NCBI GenBank assembly: GCA_946122785.1
Contig: CAMGYJ010000005.1
Span: forward strand, 68,026,200-68,090,199
Direction of reading: 5' to 3'
DNA length: 64,000 nucleotides
Source of the DNA: Linum tenue
Taxonomy: Eukaryota; Streptophyta; Magnoliopsida; Malpighiales; Linaceae
Part shown: in pieces, positions 34,516 to 46,122 of the stretch
How positions within the stretch are numbered: the first letter of the stretch is position 1
How the letters are laid out: every line of letters starts with the position of its first letter
Translations under genes and position numbers: made by a program
Notes under the pieces: generated by a model
Seen by the model: only the letters and a program-made list of their open reading frames with translations
Database searches by the model: none
Told to the model about the DNA's origin: nothing

Positions 34516-35860
34516 AATTATTAAACTCAAATTAAAATAATTAAAATATGAAAATAGAAGTATCAAATACCAAAAAGATGTTTACGTGATAATTGTTGGG
34601 TTAGCTAACCATCCTGGAAAATTCCTATGATTTTTTCACATTTAAACTTCTTGTATGTTAGTAATCTAAAAAGAACAAATAAATTTGTTTAGTGTAACTA
34701 GTTATGTTTTTTGTTTTTTCAAAGAGACCACAGTTCAAATCCCATTACCAATTTTTTTCTTGTAAATAAGAAAATAATAAATGACCGTGAAGACGAATCT
34801 ACACTTCCTACTTTCGCTATGGATGTTGGGATTTTGTAATGGCGGGAGCACATTTTCCATTTCACTATTATATTAGGTGTAGTGAAAGTAAGCGCGGTGA
34901 TTGAGCATTTAATGAGCCGAGGAACAATTTGGGCCCGTTTACATTAGTAGCTTATGTTCCATCCGCGTTCAATAAACCTAGAACACACAATCTTTCCATA
35001 TTTACCCCTCCAAAAAAATTTCTGGCGTAACAATAAAGGTTGAGGAGGTTAGCCGGTTGTTGAGTCTAATGGGAAGGTTTGGAGAGATAGAGATAGTTGA
35101 GCGTTTAGTGGGTAGGGGGACTATTTAGGTCCGTTTACATTAGTAGTGTTTTTTCCATCCGCGTTCGGCAAACCAACATCTCGACACCTTTTCATATTTA
35201 CCGCTATTTTAAAGACACATGTGCCCCATATTCACTCAAAACTTATGTGTTCAAAAATATTGTTGTGATAGATATAAGAATTTAATCTATGTTAAGAATA
35301 CTACATAGCTTCTGCACATTCAACAGAGCATTCAATATGCAATATTTGAAACAATGTCATTTGGGTTGCGATTTAAAATTATCTTCCATTTATAAGATAA
35401 AATAAAATTATTTTATTTATTACAATTGAGTTAGATAATCAAAATCTGAAATTAGAAGTATCCAATACAAAAACAATAACTATGAGACAGTTAGTGGGTT
35501 AGCTAACCGTGGTGGAAAAGTCCTACGATTTTTAAGATTTAAGCTTCCGGTATGTTTTTAATTTAAAAAAATCAAACAAACTTGTTTAGTGTAATTGGTT
35601 ATGTTTCTTGTTGTTGTTCGTAGAGATCACGGTTCAAATCCCAATATAGATGTATTTTTTCTCTAAATAAGAAAATAATAATTAACTGTGAAGACACATC
35701 TACCCTTCCTACTTTTGCTCTGAAGCAAGGGAATATGAACTAAGGGTCCAAGTTTTCCCAATTTCCTTTTATATTTATTTTGTAGAGATATGTAATGCTC
35801 CGACTGGTTCTTGGTATCCACACGACCTTGAGTACCTTTTTTTTTTTACTACCTTGTTCT
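34516..35860. repeat. Non-coding repeat R, partly duplicated
   Basis: No gene. 34530-34810 and 35455-35725 are diverged direct copies (shared GGGTTAGCTAACC, AAATAAGAAAATAATAA), about 930 bp apart. Within the spacer, CCGTTTACATTAGTAG occurs at about 34935 and 35131. Parts also match 12160-12325. Confidence 0.6.
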
Positions 35861-37310
35861 TGTTGGGAAAATTTTCCCCTTTCTGCTAAGGTAATTTTTT
35901 TTATTAATTGTCATATTTGTCAATATACGATTACTGAAAGAATCTCCCAAAGCAAAAGAAGATAAAGAATAGACTGTTGCATCTAGGGGTAGGAAACAGT
36001 GCAATCAGGTCGAGACTGGACTATACATACGGTTTATGGTCCAGATCGAGAAGCTAAAGCATAGACCATGGATCAGACCAAATGATACACGGTTCAAACT
36101 AGGCCACACCTATGCGGTCTTGTCCACTCCATTCTCGACAATGTGGACCACGCTGAGCGAAAATTGAATAGTTTGTTTAGTCAACCACACCTAAAATTGA
36201 ACCAATAACTGAGAAAATATAATATGTTTTCCCCCTTAAACATAGATTACAACGCACATGCATAATTTTGATACGATAAGTCTAAGTAAGTAACAAAAAA
36301 CACAAAGTTAGAGAAACCAAACTTGCACAATAACTTCATAAATGTTAAGATAATGTCATGCGGAGATACAATTGTATCTACTAGATGCAAGAGTGGGGTT
36401 TATGAATGAAGAAGGGGATGAGATTCTAAAAAAATCAGGTTGAGACTTCAGTCTTCTTAAGAGTTGAAAGAGTGGTAGAGTGAGATTCTAACATGAATTG
36501 GGAAGTGGGTTGAGTCCACGATTTGGTCCGATAAATCATTGTCTAGACCATACCATGAAATCAATACATCCTATAATATAGACCATGGACCAGATCTTAC
36601 CATTCTTAATATTCTACGGTCTAGACCAAACTGTCAAACCAAGCTTAATGGTTTGTTCTATAATTTTTCGAACAGCCTGGTCTATTTTTCCAACCCTAGT
36701 TGCATCAAGAGGAAGTATAATTAGAAGGAAGCAACAAGACAAGACTATAAGAATGTGGCAGAGCAAACCTACACAAAGCAAGATCAAGCTTGTTGATTAG
36801 AAATTGGTGTAAGAAGTTATAGGTATTCACTATCATTATTGCTTCAGTGTTTGTGAGGTTTTGTAGTTTGTCTCTTTAGCGTGAGTGCTCGTGATGAAGA
36901 GAGAAAGAGGTATATTGCTCTATTCTTGTCAAGGGTTTGAGTTCCACCCAAAGAGACTCAACTTGTAGTTAGATCGGAATGAGAATAAAACCTAGAAACT
37001 ATGTCTCAATGGGTGAGCCACTTTTGAGCCAAGATGTAAGCAAAAGGCTAAACTCTGTTAACAAAAAAAATCATGTGTACCAGTTTCTCTCTTTACTCTC
37101 CTCTATCTTTTGTTTGCTTCTGAACAGGCACATGACCTAACTGGTCTAAGGTTGAAAAGGATAAGAAAAGGGTCAGAGCCCATCTCGTCATAGTCTTGGG
37201 CTTTAGAAATGGGTCAAGCCCAACCCACAAGTCTAGACATCCGATCCATAACTAATCATATTTTATTTATCTTATTTGTAAGATTATTTGCGTGCTTTAC
37301 GTGTTCTACA
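35861..37310 (+). repeat. H: 5' LTR (about 727 bp without the MITE)
   Basis: It starts TGTTGGGAAAATTTTCCCC, with a perfect 14-bp palindrome GGGAAAATTTTCCC, and ends GTTCTACA three bases before the PBS. The start is inferred from this motif and could be wrong; the end is well supported. Confidence 0.6.
35984..36698. mobile_element. hAT-type MITE, 715 bp
   Basis: The ends TAGGGGTAGG and CCAACCCTA (inverted TAGGGTTGG) are followed by further partial inverted similarity (the GGTCTAGACC and CATAGACCATGGA motifs). It is flanked by the perfect 8-bp duplication GTTGCATC (35976-35983, 36699-36706). No ORF. The 8-bp duplication and TAGGG ends are characteristic of hAT. Confidence 0.9.
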
Positions 37311-37312
37311 AT

Positions 37313-37324
37313 TGGTATCAGAGG
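37313..37324 (+). other. H: primer-binding site
   Basis: TGGTATCAGAGG, one base from the standard tRNA-iMet site TGGTATCAGAGC. Confidence 0.85.
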
Positions 37325-37349
37325 AGTCTCTCGCGAGGAACAAGATCCC

Positions 37350-38651
37350 ATGATGGAAGCCACAAGTTCATCAGCTAGTAATAATGAGTCACCTGTCTCC
37401 AATCACGCATGCTAAAGGAGAGTATGCAACAAGACCACAAAAAATTGATGTCAGCAACTATGCCTTTTGGAAAGGTTGCATGGAAAACATCTACAAGCCT
37501 ATGACATGGAGATTTGGATCTATATAAAAAAAAGATCGAGTCAAGTAGAGAAAAAGATTGGCAGTTGGTTAGAGAAAGATCTAGTAAGTTTACAAATCAA
37601 CGCCAAAGCCAAGCATATCCTAAAATTTGCTCTTGAAAGGGAAAGGTATTGCAAAGTAGCTAAATGCAAAGCTGCATATGAAATCAGGGACATCTTGGAG
37701 ACTACATATAAAGGTACGTCTTAAGTTAAAGACACAAGGATTATAATACTAGTTAGGCACTATGAATTATTTAAAATGTGCAAAACTGAAAACATTATTA
37801 AGATGTATGAAAGGTTCACAAATATAGTAAGAGAGCAAATGACTTGGAAAATTTTATACTAATGCATAATTAATTACCAAGATTTTAAACTCTCTACCGA
37901 GGTCATAGAGACTAAAGGTAATGACCATAGAGGCAAAAGATTTTGCAAAGTTTGAGTTAAGTGAGTTGATTGGATCACTAACTGCTCATGATACCATGCT
38001 AAGAGATGAGGATAATGATCAACCTCACAAAAGGAAGGATCCAGCTCTCAAATCTCATTTGATGTAAGATGAAGAAGAAATTGAAGAGCGAATAGCATTT
38101 CTCTCAAAGAAACTAGGTTATTTGCAATTCAAAATAAATCAGAATACTAGATCAGAAAGGTTCGGTACTTGATAGAAAGTTTGATATGAAGCTAGATAAT
38201 GCTTATAGAAGCATGAGTAAACATAAAGCAGACAAAAATGCCATAAACACAAAAAGGTACTATTATTTGTTTCAGGTGTGGAAAACCATGCAATCTTGAT
38301 GATTGCCCTAATAGAAGGTATGATAATGAACAAGCTATGGTGGTCACATGGAGTTGCAGTAAAGAAGGATAAGATGAGTCATGATCTCAAAAATACCACA
38401 ATGATTACAAGGGTCTTGTACACCAGAATCATCTTGGTCTAATGGCCCAAGAAACACTAAACATCCAGGTACTACTTGAACCACTTCAAGCATGCATAGA
38501 CTATGATTCAGGTGATTCCTCAAGATCACTTCATATGAAAACCAAGGGTCAAAATGATAAACCTCACAAACACGACATAAAGAAGAAACTAACAAGGATA
38601 GAATGTATATTTGATGAAATTATGGATAGTATCAGTGAGCTAGAGAAATTT
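37350..38651 (+). pseudogene. H: gag relic
   Basis: It starts near MMEATSSSASNNES. Recognisable copia gag parts are the AKAKHILKFAL and CKAAYEIRDILETTYKGTS block, then after a TAA (GTS*VKDTRI, where Gln is expected) HYELFKMCKTENI and MYERFTNIV, a degenerate knuckle (CFRCGKPCNLDDC) and KAMVVTW-like sequence. There are many stops and at least one frameshift. The Sirevirus assignment rests on this gag pattern. Confidence 0.75.
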
Positions 38652-40311
38652 TGATTCGGGCATGATTGTACATGTTTTACCCCTGTTTTCCTTAGGCATT
38701 TATGGCAATATTACTCCTAAAAGGGTGGTTTTACGCTAGGTTTCTCGTGCTTTAGCATGTTTTAGGATTTAACAGGTGAAACCAGCCTCAGAGTCGAAAG
38801 TTGGAGGAAAATGAGCGAAAACCGGGAGAAAGGGTGAAAAACGGCAAGTTCACGGCTTTCCTTGGATATTCATGGTCGTGTATGACCGTGAAGAAGCGCC
38901 GTTGCCCGTGAACGTCGAGGCATCCAGAGCATTTCCAGAAGTTACTGAAGCTAGGCGAGAACACGGTCACTAAGACCATGAACTGGAGTTGTTGCCCGTG
39001 AACCCGTGCAAACGAAGCAGTGCGTTTCAACGCCCACCTTGAGCTCACAGACGCGTTTCAATGTTCACGGCCGTGAACTGAGGTCTAAGACCTTGAACTG
39101 CTCAACGCGTCCTTGAACTAAGACCGTGAACGGATCAACGTGTCCTTGAGCTCAGCCCTAAGACCTTGAAGGAGAGGGGAGTTGAAGGAGAAAAGGCAGC
39201 TTCATTTTAGGTTAGGTTTTCATTTTTCAGAATAAATAGGATTCTAGTGAGAGATTGAAGATCCCATCGAGTGAGAAAGCCTTCTTCAGCTTTTAGAGAG
39301 AGAAAGCCGAACCCAAGGAGAAGGAAGCTAGGGTTTTGCTCCAAGAGTGGATTTGGGAAGATTCTCCCCAAGAGAAGTTAAGTACAAGTCCCAAGAAGAT
39401 TAGAAGCCTCCTTCATGATGGTTTCTACCTCTTCCCCTTGTATTTCTCCCATTCCTAGCATGGAGTAGATTCCTTTTTCACTAGGTGTTGTGAAACCCTA
39501 ACTAGCTACCATGTAGTTTTCTGTTATGTGAATTGAATGATTGTTTTTGGATGTTGTTTAATTCAATGATTGAGGTATTATTCATGTTGATTGTGCTTGT
39601 TTGTGCATAGCAACCTAAGGATTGTGCATAGGTGTGCTTAGCAATCTAAGGATTGTGCACGTTTGTGCTTAGCAATCTAAGGGTTGTGCATGTTTTTGTT
39701 TAGCAATCTAATTAGCCACTTAACCTAGATTAGAGAGGAAAATCCCCTTCCAAGGGAGACTCAATTGAGTTGGTATTCCTAGGGATTTTTAAGTCTCCTA
39801 ACTAGGTTATTTTAGGGCAAACCTCAATGTTGGATTAAGCAATTTGGTTAAGCGCAATTCAGCGGTCCAACTCATGGGTTGACTGAGGGAGTAAGTCAAC
39901 CATTGATTGCCTAAACCGAGAGGGCCGAGTGACAGCCTAATTTGTATTCCTCGGTTTAGCAATCATGAGTGTGCTCTACGACCATATTTGCATCCCCTAG
40001 CGGTTCGCGATCACCTTGCCCATTGCAATCATTTCGGTTCACATACCATGGTAGTAGTTAGGGGGAAGCAACATCCGAGTGATCCTTCTCACAAAATAGC
40101 TTTCAAAACCATTCACTTTTGTCTTGCTTTATTTTAATTAGCAAACTTTTTAACTAAAACCTTGTTGCTAGATAATGATTCGAATGATTGAAGTAGGGGT
40201 AGACGGACCGACCTGGGTCGATATTTAAAAATACCTATCCTGTACTGCACCCGACTAAGGTTTATACTTGGACCATAGGAGGGAATTTATTGTGGTATTC
40301 GGGACGAGACA
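38652..40311 (+). repeat. D: 5' LTR (1660 bp)
   Basis: It starts TGATTCGGGCATGATTGTAC and ends GGGACGAGACA, with the PBS six bases on. It carries GTTCACGG-type palindromes (38840-39130, including GTTCACGGCCGTGAAC at 39063-39078) and about four copies of a 34-bp repeat on GTGCTTAGCAATCTAAGG (39593-39712). Confidence 0.88.
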
Positions 40312-40317
40312 AGTTTT

Positions 40318-40335
40318 TGGTGCCATTGCCGGGGA
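40318..40335 (+). other. D: primer-binding site (tRNA-Asp)
   Basis: TGGTGCCATTGCCGGGGA differs at two positions from TGGCGCCGTTGCCGGGGA, the tRNA-Asp type site found intact in E and G. Confidence 0.9.
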
Positions 40336-40445
40336 ACCGCGGTCCGTTATCTTGAAAAGGTCGTTTAGTATTACTCTAGCATTTTTTTTACTTTTTCTTG
40401 TGTTTTGTTTTTGTGTTTCATCTTTGTGTTCTGCAGAGTTAAGCC

Positions 40446-41188
40446 ATGGATCCCGATAGCTTCTCCTACCTGTGGGTGGTGAGGAAAAGGAAGATGAAGA
40501 TGAAAGCCTCGAGGATGAGTTAGAACGGTCGGAAGTTGTCACGGATGGCCACCGTGATGCTCAAGACTTGGAATGTCCTCTTGAAGTAGCCACCACTCTT
40601 CCACATTTCATCCCAAGCGTTGAAGAGGAAGTCTTCAATAAGGAGATGAGTGCCGAGTCAATCGAAGACATAGCTTGGAGACTCGCTATTCAACGCTTGC
40701 TTGTGGAAGAGCGAGGATAGATGAGGAAAGAAGAAGTTGTGGAGGAGGAGGTAGAAACAAAAGAAGATGAATTTCTTGAGGATTCCCAAGAGGAGGAATT
40801 TGAAGAAGGGAAGGAGTTGGATGAAGTGATTGGATTTCGTGCTAAGGAGGAAGACTCGGTGGAAGAGGATTGCATTGGCCATGTGATTATCGAGAAATCT
40901 ATACTGAACTTCGAAGAGTTACTTAGCAAGGATCCTTTTGCGATCACTCTTTGCTCGAACGAAGCCAAGCCATCGGCGATCACTCTTGGTGGATGCGATG
41001 GAAGTCAATCGGTGTTCCACTACATGGTTCGGGGCAAAGAGAAGGAGAGGTCTCAAGGGTGGGGGCTTCATCTCACTCAAGTTCGTGAGTCATCATCAAA
41101 TGTTAATCCATTTGCTCATCACTTGAGGCTCCGCCTAAATGATGAGAACCTTAACTTTAAGGAGGTGCTAGCATGGACCGAAGCTTAA
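40446..41188 (+). pseudogene. D: acidic ORF of unknown function
   Basis: ATG at 40446 (MDPDSFSY) lies where gag would start; a frameshift near 40470 leads to the main frame (40472-41188), which has one TAG at 40718. The first 120 residues are very acidic (for example VVEEEVETKEDEFLEDS). The C-terminal part is more balanced (LHLTQVRES…NPFAHHLRLRLNDENL) and ends FKEVLAWTEA. There are no CCHC, DSG or RT motifs. I do not recognise a family with certainty. Its end lies 36 bases before the conserved post-pol hairpin, so it may descend from a C-terminal or accessory part of an autonomous relative. Confidence 0.55.
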
Positions 41189-41226
41189 GGAACAATCGTC
41201 TAGCTTATGACGTAAAAGTAGCACTT

Positions 41227-41244
41227 GTTGGGAGGCAACCCAAC
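41227..41244 (+). other. D: conserved hairpin GTTGGG-AGGCAA-CCCAAC
   Basis: A 6-bp stem with loop AGGCAA. The element G counterpart (60317-60334) has GTGGGG/CCCCAC around the same loop. Upstream sequence (AGCACTTG / AGCGCTTG) is also conserved. Confidence 0.7.
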
Positions 41245-41264
41245 GTAGGTTTGTGTTTATTTTT

Positions 41265-41762
41265 ATGCTTAGCACCTAGGGCTTGGTTGTGGGTGGCCGT
41301 CCGAACTCCGATTCGAGGGTGAAGTCTAACCAATCCTTAGTCAATAGGTTGAGAGAGTCGCATTAGCGGCTTTGATCGTATCCCCTTACCTCGACCTAGA
41401 GACTAAGAGGGTAGCCTTTGGCTACTTGTTAGTCTTCCATGCGGTTCACAACCCCCTCACCACACACGGCCATTAGATCCATCAAGTTGTAATTGTTAGC
41501 TAGGGGGAGCAACACCCGGGTGAACTCTTATCTCATTGGGACAACCTCGATTTACTTTACTTTCTTGTTTTCATTTGTAGGTTTCTTAGTTTTAAACCCA
41601 AAAAACATTTGCTAGATAACAAACTAAGCAATTGAAGTAGGGGGTACATAGACCGGCCCGGGTTTGACAATTAAAACATACTTGCCTTATGTTGCACCCG
41701 GCTAGAGCTTAAAAACTTGGGCTCTAGTAGAGATTAATTCACGGTGTAACCGTGGTGAGTCA
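41265..41762 (+). repeat. Partial Athila-type LTR, 3' end
   Basis: It matches the last part of LTRs at 10330-10668 and 39950-40311 (GGGGGAGCAACACCCGGGTG, TTGCACCCGGCTAGAG) and ends GTGGTGAGTCA. It then runs directly into the protease of E. Confidence 0.7.
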
Positions 41763-43090
41763 CCAGGATGAGGGGGACATCGACATTGTCATCAATGTCT
41801 AGCATGACAAAATCGACCAGGTAAATGAGAGGCCCTACCTTAATAAGTAAGTCCTCAACAACACCCTTAGGCCGCACGACGCCAACTGAATATTCATCCT
41901 GGTAGTTCTAGGTTCACCTAGGTCTAGCTTTTGAAACAACCTATAAGGCATCACATTTATACTTTCTCCTAAGTCCGCTAAGGATTTTCCTATGCACATG
42001 TTGCCAATAAAACATGGGACAGTGAAACTCTCTGGATCTTTGCGCTTTGTGGGGCAGGTGGTTCTGTAGGATGGTTGAGCACTTTTCATTCAAGGTCACT
42101 ATATACATCCCTTCCAGCTTCTTCTTGTTGGTGAGGAGCAAGTACTTTGTTGGTGAGGGCCTCCACGAAAGAGATGTTGAGGTGCAACTGGCTCATCAAC
42201 TCCATGAAGTGGGCAAACTCCGCCATCATGCGGTCATTGCGGAGTCGAGAAGGATAGGGAATAGCTGAAGTTGCTTTTTCCCTCCTCTACTCCGGTGGAG
42301 GAATCGAATCGACCTTCTCCCCTCCATTTGCACTCGTGCCCCTTGTTGCTCGGGAAACTAACGACTCCATCTTGCTCTTCTGTCTCAGACGGCTTCTTCT
42401 TCGTAGGTAGCTCCTTCGCTTCTCTCCCACTTCGAAGAGTAACCGCCCTTACTCCCGCTTCATCGAATTGCTTCTGGGAAAGAGCTGCCTGCGAGATAAT
42501 CCCCATACTTGTGCTCAAGGTTGTCTCAGACGGCTTTTTCAAACTTCTTAGAGCTGGAGTCGAAAAAGGTGGTCACTAACTCCTCCAGACAAGACATCCT
42601 GCCGGTGTGCACAGAGGAGATAGAGTTTAACTGCTCGTAATAGGCTGTTTCCTCGTTCATCATTTGGCACTCGGCTTTCTCATAGCCCGAACTTGCATCC
42701 CAATCATATGGCACCAACGGCTCCTCCCCTTGCTTCTTGCCCTCAATGATCACCTCGATCAACTTGTCAAGCTTTGCTTCAAGTGGAGCACTTGTTCCCA
42801 CACTTTGCACCCCTTTTTCGGTGCTTCTCTTACCACCTCTTGTCAAACCCCAATCATATCCTTTGAGAGCCATATCTTTGAGAAACTCGATCACTTGAGG
42901 TGGGGTCATGTTCATCAACTTCCTTTGGCTCTTCCTCGGCTCCCGCTTCCTCATTTTGGTTTTGAAGCGGATTAGCACCTCGGTGTTGATTCCCTGCCAT
43001 CTCAACTTCAACTTCTCCTTCAATTCCTTCAAATCTGGGACCAACTTGATTTCCCCTCTCTTCAATTCTCCTCCCTGCCTTTGCTAGCTC
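41763..43090 (-). pseudogene. E: gag-protease remnant
   Basis: On the minus strand: a gag part (43065-42526), then several stops and frame changes, then an Athila-type protease (KDPESFTVPCFIGNMCIGKSL with LADLGESINVMPYRLF; the family has DLGASIN). It ends exactly at VDVPLILG, cut by the LTR end at 41762. RT and integrase are absent. Confidence 0.75.
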
Positions 43091-43296
43091 CCTCTCTCAA
43101 GCTAAAAGTTGGAGAGTCTGGTTGATGTCCTCGTCCATTGGTGTTAAAGGCGCCGGATTGCACCGGGTCATGCACCTTCCTGCACACACTTAAAGAACAC
43201 AACACGTCTAGCACAAGCACACTTCACACTTAGCAAAACTGAAAAATAAAAGCTAGATTAACACCAAACAATCTTTTCAAGATAACGAACCGAAGC

Positions 43297-43314
43297 TCCC
43301 CGGCAACGGCGCCA
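43297..43314 (-). other. E: primer-binding site (tRNA-Asp)
   Basis: Minus strand TGGCGCCGTTGCCGGGGA, six bases after the LTR end at 43321; a perfect copy of the form expected for Athila/Tat elements. Confidence 0.95.
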
Positions 43315-43320
43315 AAAACT

Positions 43321-43739
43321 TGACTCTCTCCGACTATCACAATAAAATCCCACCTAAGGCCCTAGTATAAACCTGAGATGGGTGCAACATAGGGCAAGTG
43401 TGTTTAAATATCAACTCGGGCCTGCCCATGTACCCCTACTTCGATTGTTTGAAACATTATCAAGCGGATTGATGTTTGTTGAAACCTCTACAATCTACGA
43501 TTCGAAAGCAAGACTTTGAAAAGTGAAAGGGTGGGAAACTCTTGGTGGGAAGCTTCACTCTGGTGTTGCTTCACCCTAACTAACTATCATGAACCGTGGG
43601 ATCGAATGAACCGGTCTATAACAAGGAAATTGTGACCCATAGGAGGTGCAACAATGGTTAGAAACGATCCTCTCAATCGCTAGGCCAAGGTAAGCATTAG
43701 AGTCTACAATTGTAGCCCTCTTGGTGCAAGCAATTGTAC
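43321..43739 (-). repeat. E: 5' LTR, part next to the PBS
   Basis: Minus-strand end …GGAGAGAGTCA at 43321. The sequence is similar to the D LTR end and is interrupted at 43739 by element F; it continues at 52135. Confidence 0.8.
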
Positions 43740-45979
43740 TGATAACGTCGTATTTGCACATGTGGTTTCTTGGCCTATTTTACGCTAGGTTTGGTTATTT
43801 TGACATGTTTCAGGTCCTAGCGGGTAGAGGAAGGAATAGGCGCAAGTTTCGGTTCATTTGGAGGTCAGTTGGTGATTCAAGGTGCAAAATACAGGCATCC
43901 CCTGCACAAATACGGGCGTAATTTCCTTTGCCCCAACCGTAATTCGCATGCCGAGCCAAATCCTTGAAAATTTCTGTCGAAGATGATAAAGCACCAAGGG
44001 GGTGCTTTTGATCAAAGTAACGCAGCAAACCAAACACTCGAAAGATAAGTGACTGATAGGTAGAATTTCGCCACAATCAAGGTGATTACTTAATTCATAA
44101 GAAACTTGTAAAACGAATCTGGAATCCTCACATAAAAGCTTGACAAGGGTTCTCGAATTAGCAATGTAATCCACAAAAAACTAACTCAAGGATTTGATTC
44201 TTGAGACACAACTCAAAGACTCAAAAACTAACGTAGGAGTAATTTTCATTCAACTCAACTCTAACTATTACAACAAAAACTAGAAGGTATTCAAAGGCAA
44301 AATAAACCTAATAAAAAACTAATAGAACTAGGAAACAATTAAGGTAAAAATATAATCTAAAAAGAACACAAAATTCGACCAGAATTCCCCTTTCTTCAAG
44401 CGCAAGCAACCTGCCTTTTAGCACAATCAAACTGTCAGAAAAACAGTTTTCGTACTAACTTTGCGCCTTTCGTTCGAGGCCTTCCCGAACTCCAATCTTT
44501 CATCCAATTCGTTCTATTTGTATATAAACATACCTAGTTTCATGCCGTGGAAGCCTTTGGACTTGAATCAAATCCATACTCCTCGAATTAAGCTCCAAAG
44601 TAGGCTTCACAAATCAGTTTTCTGCCTTAGCCATTTTCTGGTTGTTTTCCAGTTTTGAGGTAGCAACTTTGAGGCCTTGGAAAACAACCTTAATGACATC
44701 TTCTGGATACAAAAAGCATACCATTGGAAACCTGGCGACTTTATCTGTAAAACAAGCTCTTGATCTCCAATTTCCATGGAGCCATTTGTGAGATACAATT
44801 CTCAACTTCAATAGCTTCCTCGACAAGTAATTTAAACGTGTAGTGTTGGCTATTTGGGATCATATCAGAAGAGCAAAATACGGGCAAGCATAGGGGTAAA
44901 TACGGTCCTAATTCTACGATCACTGACAGTAATTTGGTCATGACGATCGTAATTCCCTTCATCAGTGTTAAGTGAAACGCGCGTTTTGGGCGAAATACGG
45001 ACAAGCCATGATTGAGACCGTAATTCAGCCGGTATTTCGCCCAGAATCGGGTTTTTGAGGCACATTCGAGCCAAAGGATGGGGGAGACGACTTTTTGAGC
45101 AGAAAACGGAGTTCTAGAGAGAGAAAGTGCGAAGAACAAACCCTATGAGCTATTTGAAGTGGATTTCTTACCATTGAAGCCCATATTGCATCACCAGGAG
45201 TGAAGATCGACATCCCAGTGCAGATTATTCCCATCTTTATGAGTATGACTGCTCTAATTTCTGTTTTCCTCTCTCTCTCTCTATGGAGTAAAACTATCTC
45301 TCACAGGTATGAAGAACCCTAGTTCCATTTGTTAGGGATATTGATTATAATGACTTTTGGTTTGTGCTACTACTTGATTATAATCAATTGAAGTGTTTTG
45401 ATTGAGTCAATTGAAGCCTGATCATCTTTTCTTGATTTCTGCTGCTACCTGAGATAGATAGAATCTGATTAGGTTGTTAGAGCTTCTTCAATCGGTAGTA
45501 GTGAATCGATTATACGAGAGCTAGTCGATTCACTGCTTTGTGCTGGAATCCAATTCCAGTAGTGGAGTTCTGTGTTAATTGCCTCAGTGTTCTATCCCGG
45601 TGAAGACTAGTCGTCTGGCGGGTAGTCTGTCTGAGAGGGCTTGGTCAGCTTAAGAGATTCCAACCTACTGTCGGATCTTCCGCAGTTTAATCAATAGTAA
45701 ATCAACCAAAGGTAATTACAACTTTGACCTAACTAAGGAGCTAGGGGGACTCATTCCCGAGTGACTCTTCCCCTGCTTAAGAACTTCGAACCATTTCCTA
45801 CTTTCTTACTGCTTTTGCTTAAAATCATATTCACTCAACTAAGTCTGCTAGATAATAGATAATCGTGGAGTAGGCAGTAGATCTACACCCCGGGTTGATA
45901 AATAGAGCTTGCGGCTATTCTTCATTTCTGGACTACGATTACACTTGATCGTAGTTTGGTGTTCTGTTTTAGCGTGTCA
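43740..45979 (+). repeat. F: 5' LTR (about 1350 bp plus insertion)
   Basis: It starts TGATAACGTCGTATTTGCAC and ends TTTTAGCGTGTCA. It matches the G LTR (1380 bp) throughout, apart from the solo LTR 43984-44867. It includes TACGG/CCGTA motifs near 44877-45030 and a CT microsatellite near 45268. Confidence 0.9.
43984..44867 (-). mobile_element. Solo LTR in F's LTR (884 bp)
   Basis: Ends TGATAAAGC…CATATCA, flanked by the perfect 5-bp duplication GAAGA (43979-43983, 44868-44872). Removing it restores alignment of F with the G LTR. Orientation is uncertain because both ends read TGATA inward; no ORF. It resembles the sequence from 63232. Confidence 0.85.
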
Positions 45980-45985
45980 AATTTT

Positions 45986-46003
45986 TTGCACCGTTGCCAG
46001 CGA
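45986..46003 (+). other. F: primer-binding site, degenerate
   Basis: TTGCACCGTTGCCAGCGA matches the tRNA-Asp site at 14 of 18 positions; the rest look like G-to-A or similar changes. Confidence 0.8.
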
Positions 46004-46122
46004 CTTCTAGGTTATTGAGGAAACGTGAAAGTTTGTTACTCTAGCTTTTTCTTTACTGCATTCTCTCTCTTCCACCTTTGTGCCTTCATGGGTTGTGTTT
46101 GCATTCTGTGTGCAGGTAGTGC

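Larger units (their letters stand above)
35861..38651 (+). mobile_element. Element H: Sirevirus-like copia element, 5' part
   Basis: A 5' LTR (35861-37310, including an inserted MITE), PBS at 37313, and a decayed gag up to 38651, where the LTR of D begins. No pol remains in the window. Confidence 0.75.
38652..41762 (+). mobile_element. Element D: short Athila-like element with one acidic ORF
   Basis: A full 5' LTR, tRNA-Asp PBS, a single ORF of about 245 codons, a hairpin known from after pol in related elements, and a partial LTR ending at 41762. No gag, RT or integrase. The flanks do not match: AATTT and a copia gag on the left, CCAGG and a protease on the right. It is therefore either a non-autonomous element with a rearranged end or a recombinant of two insertions. 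Confidence 0.65.
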
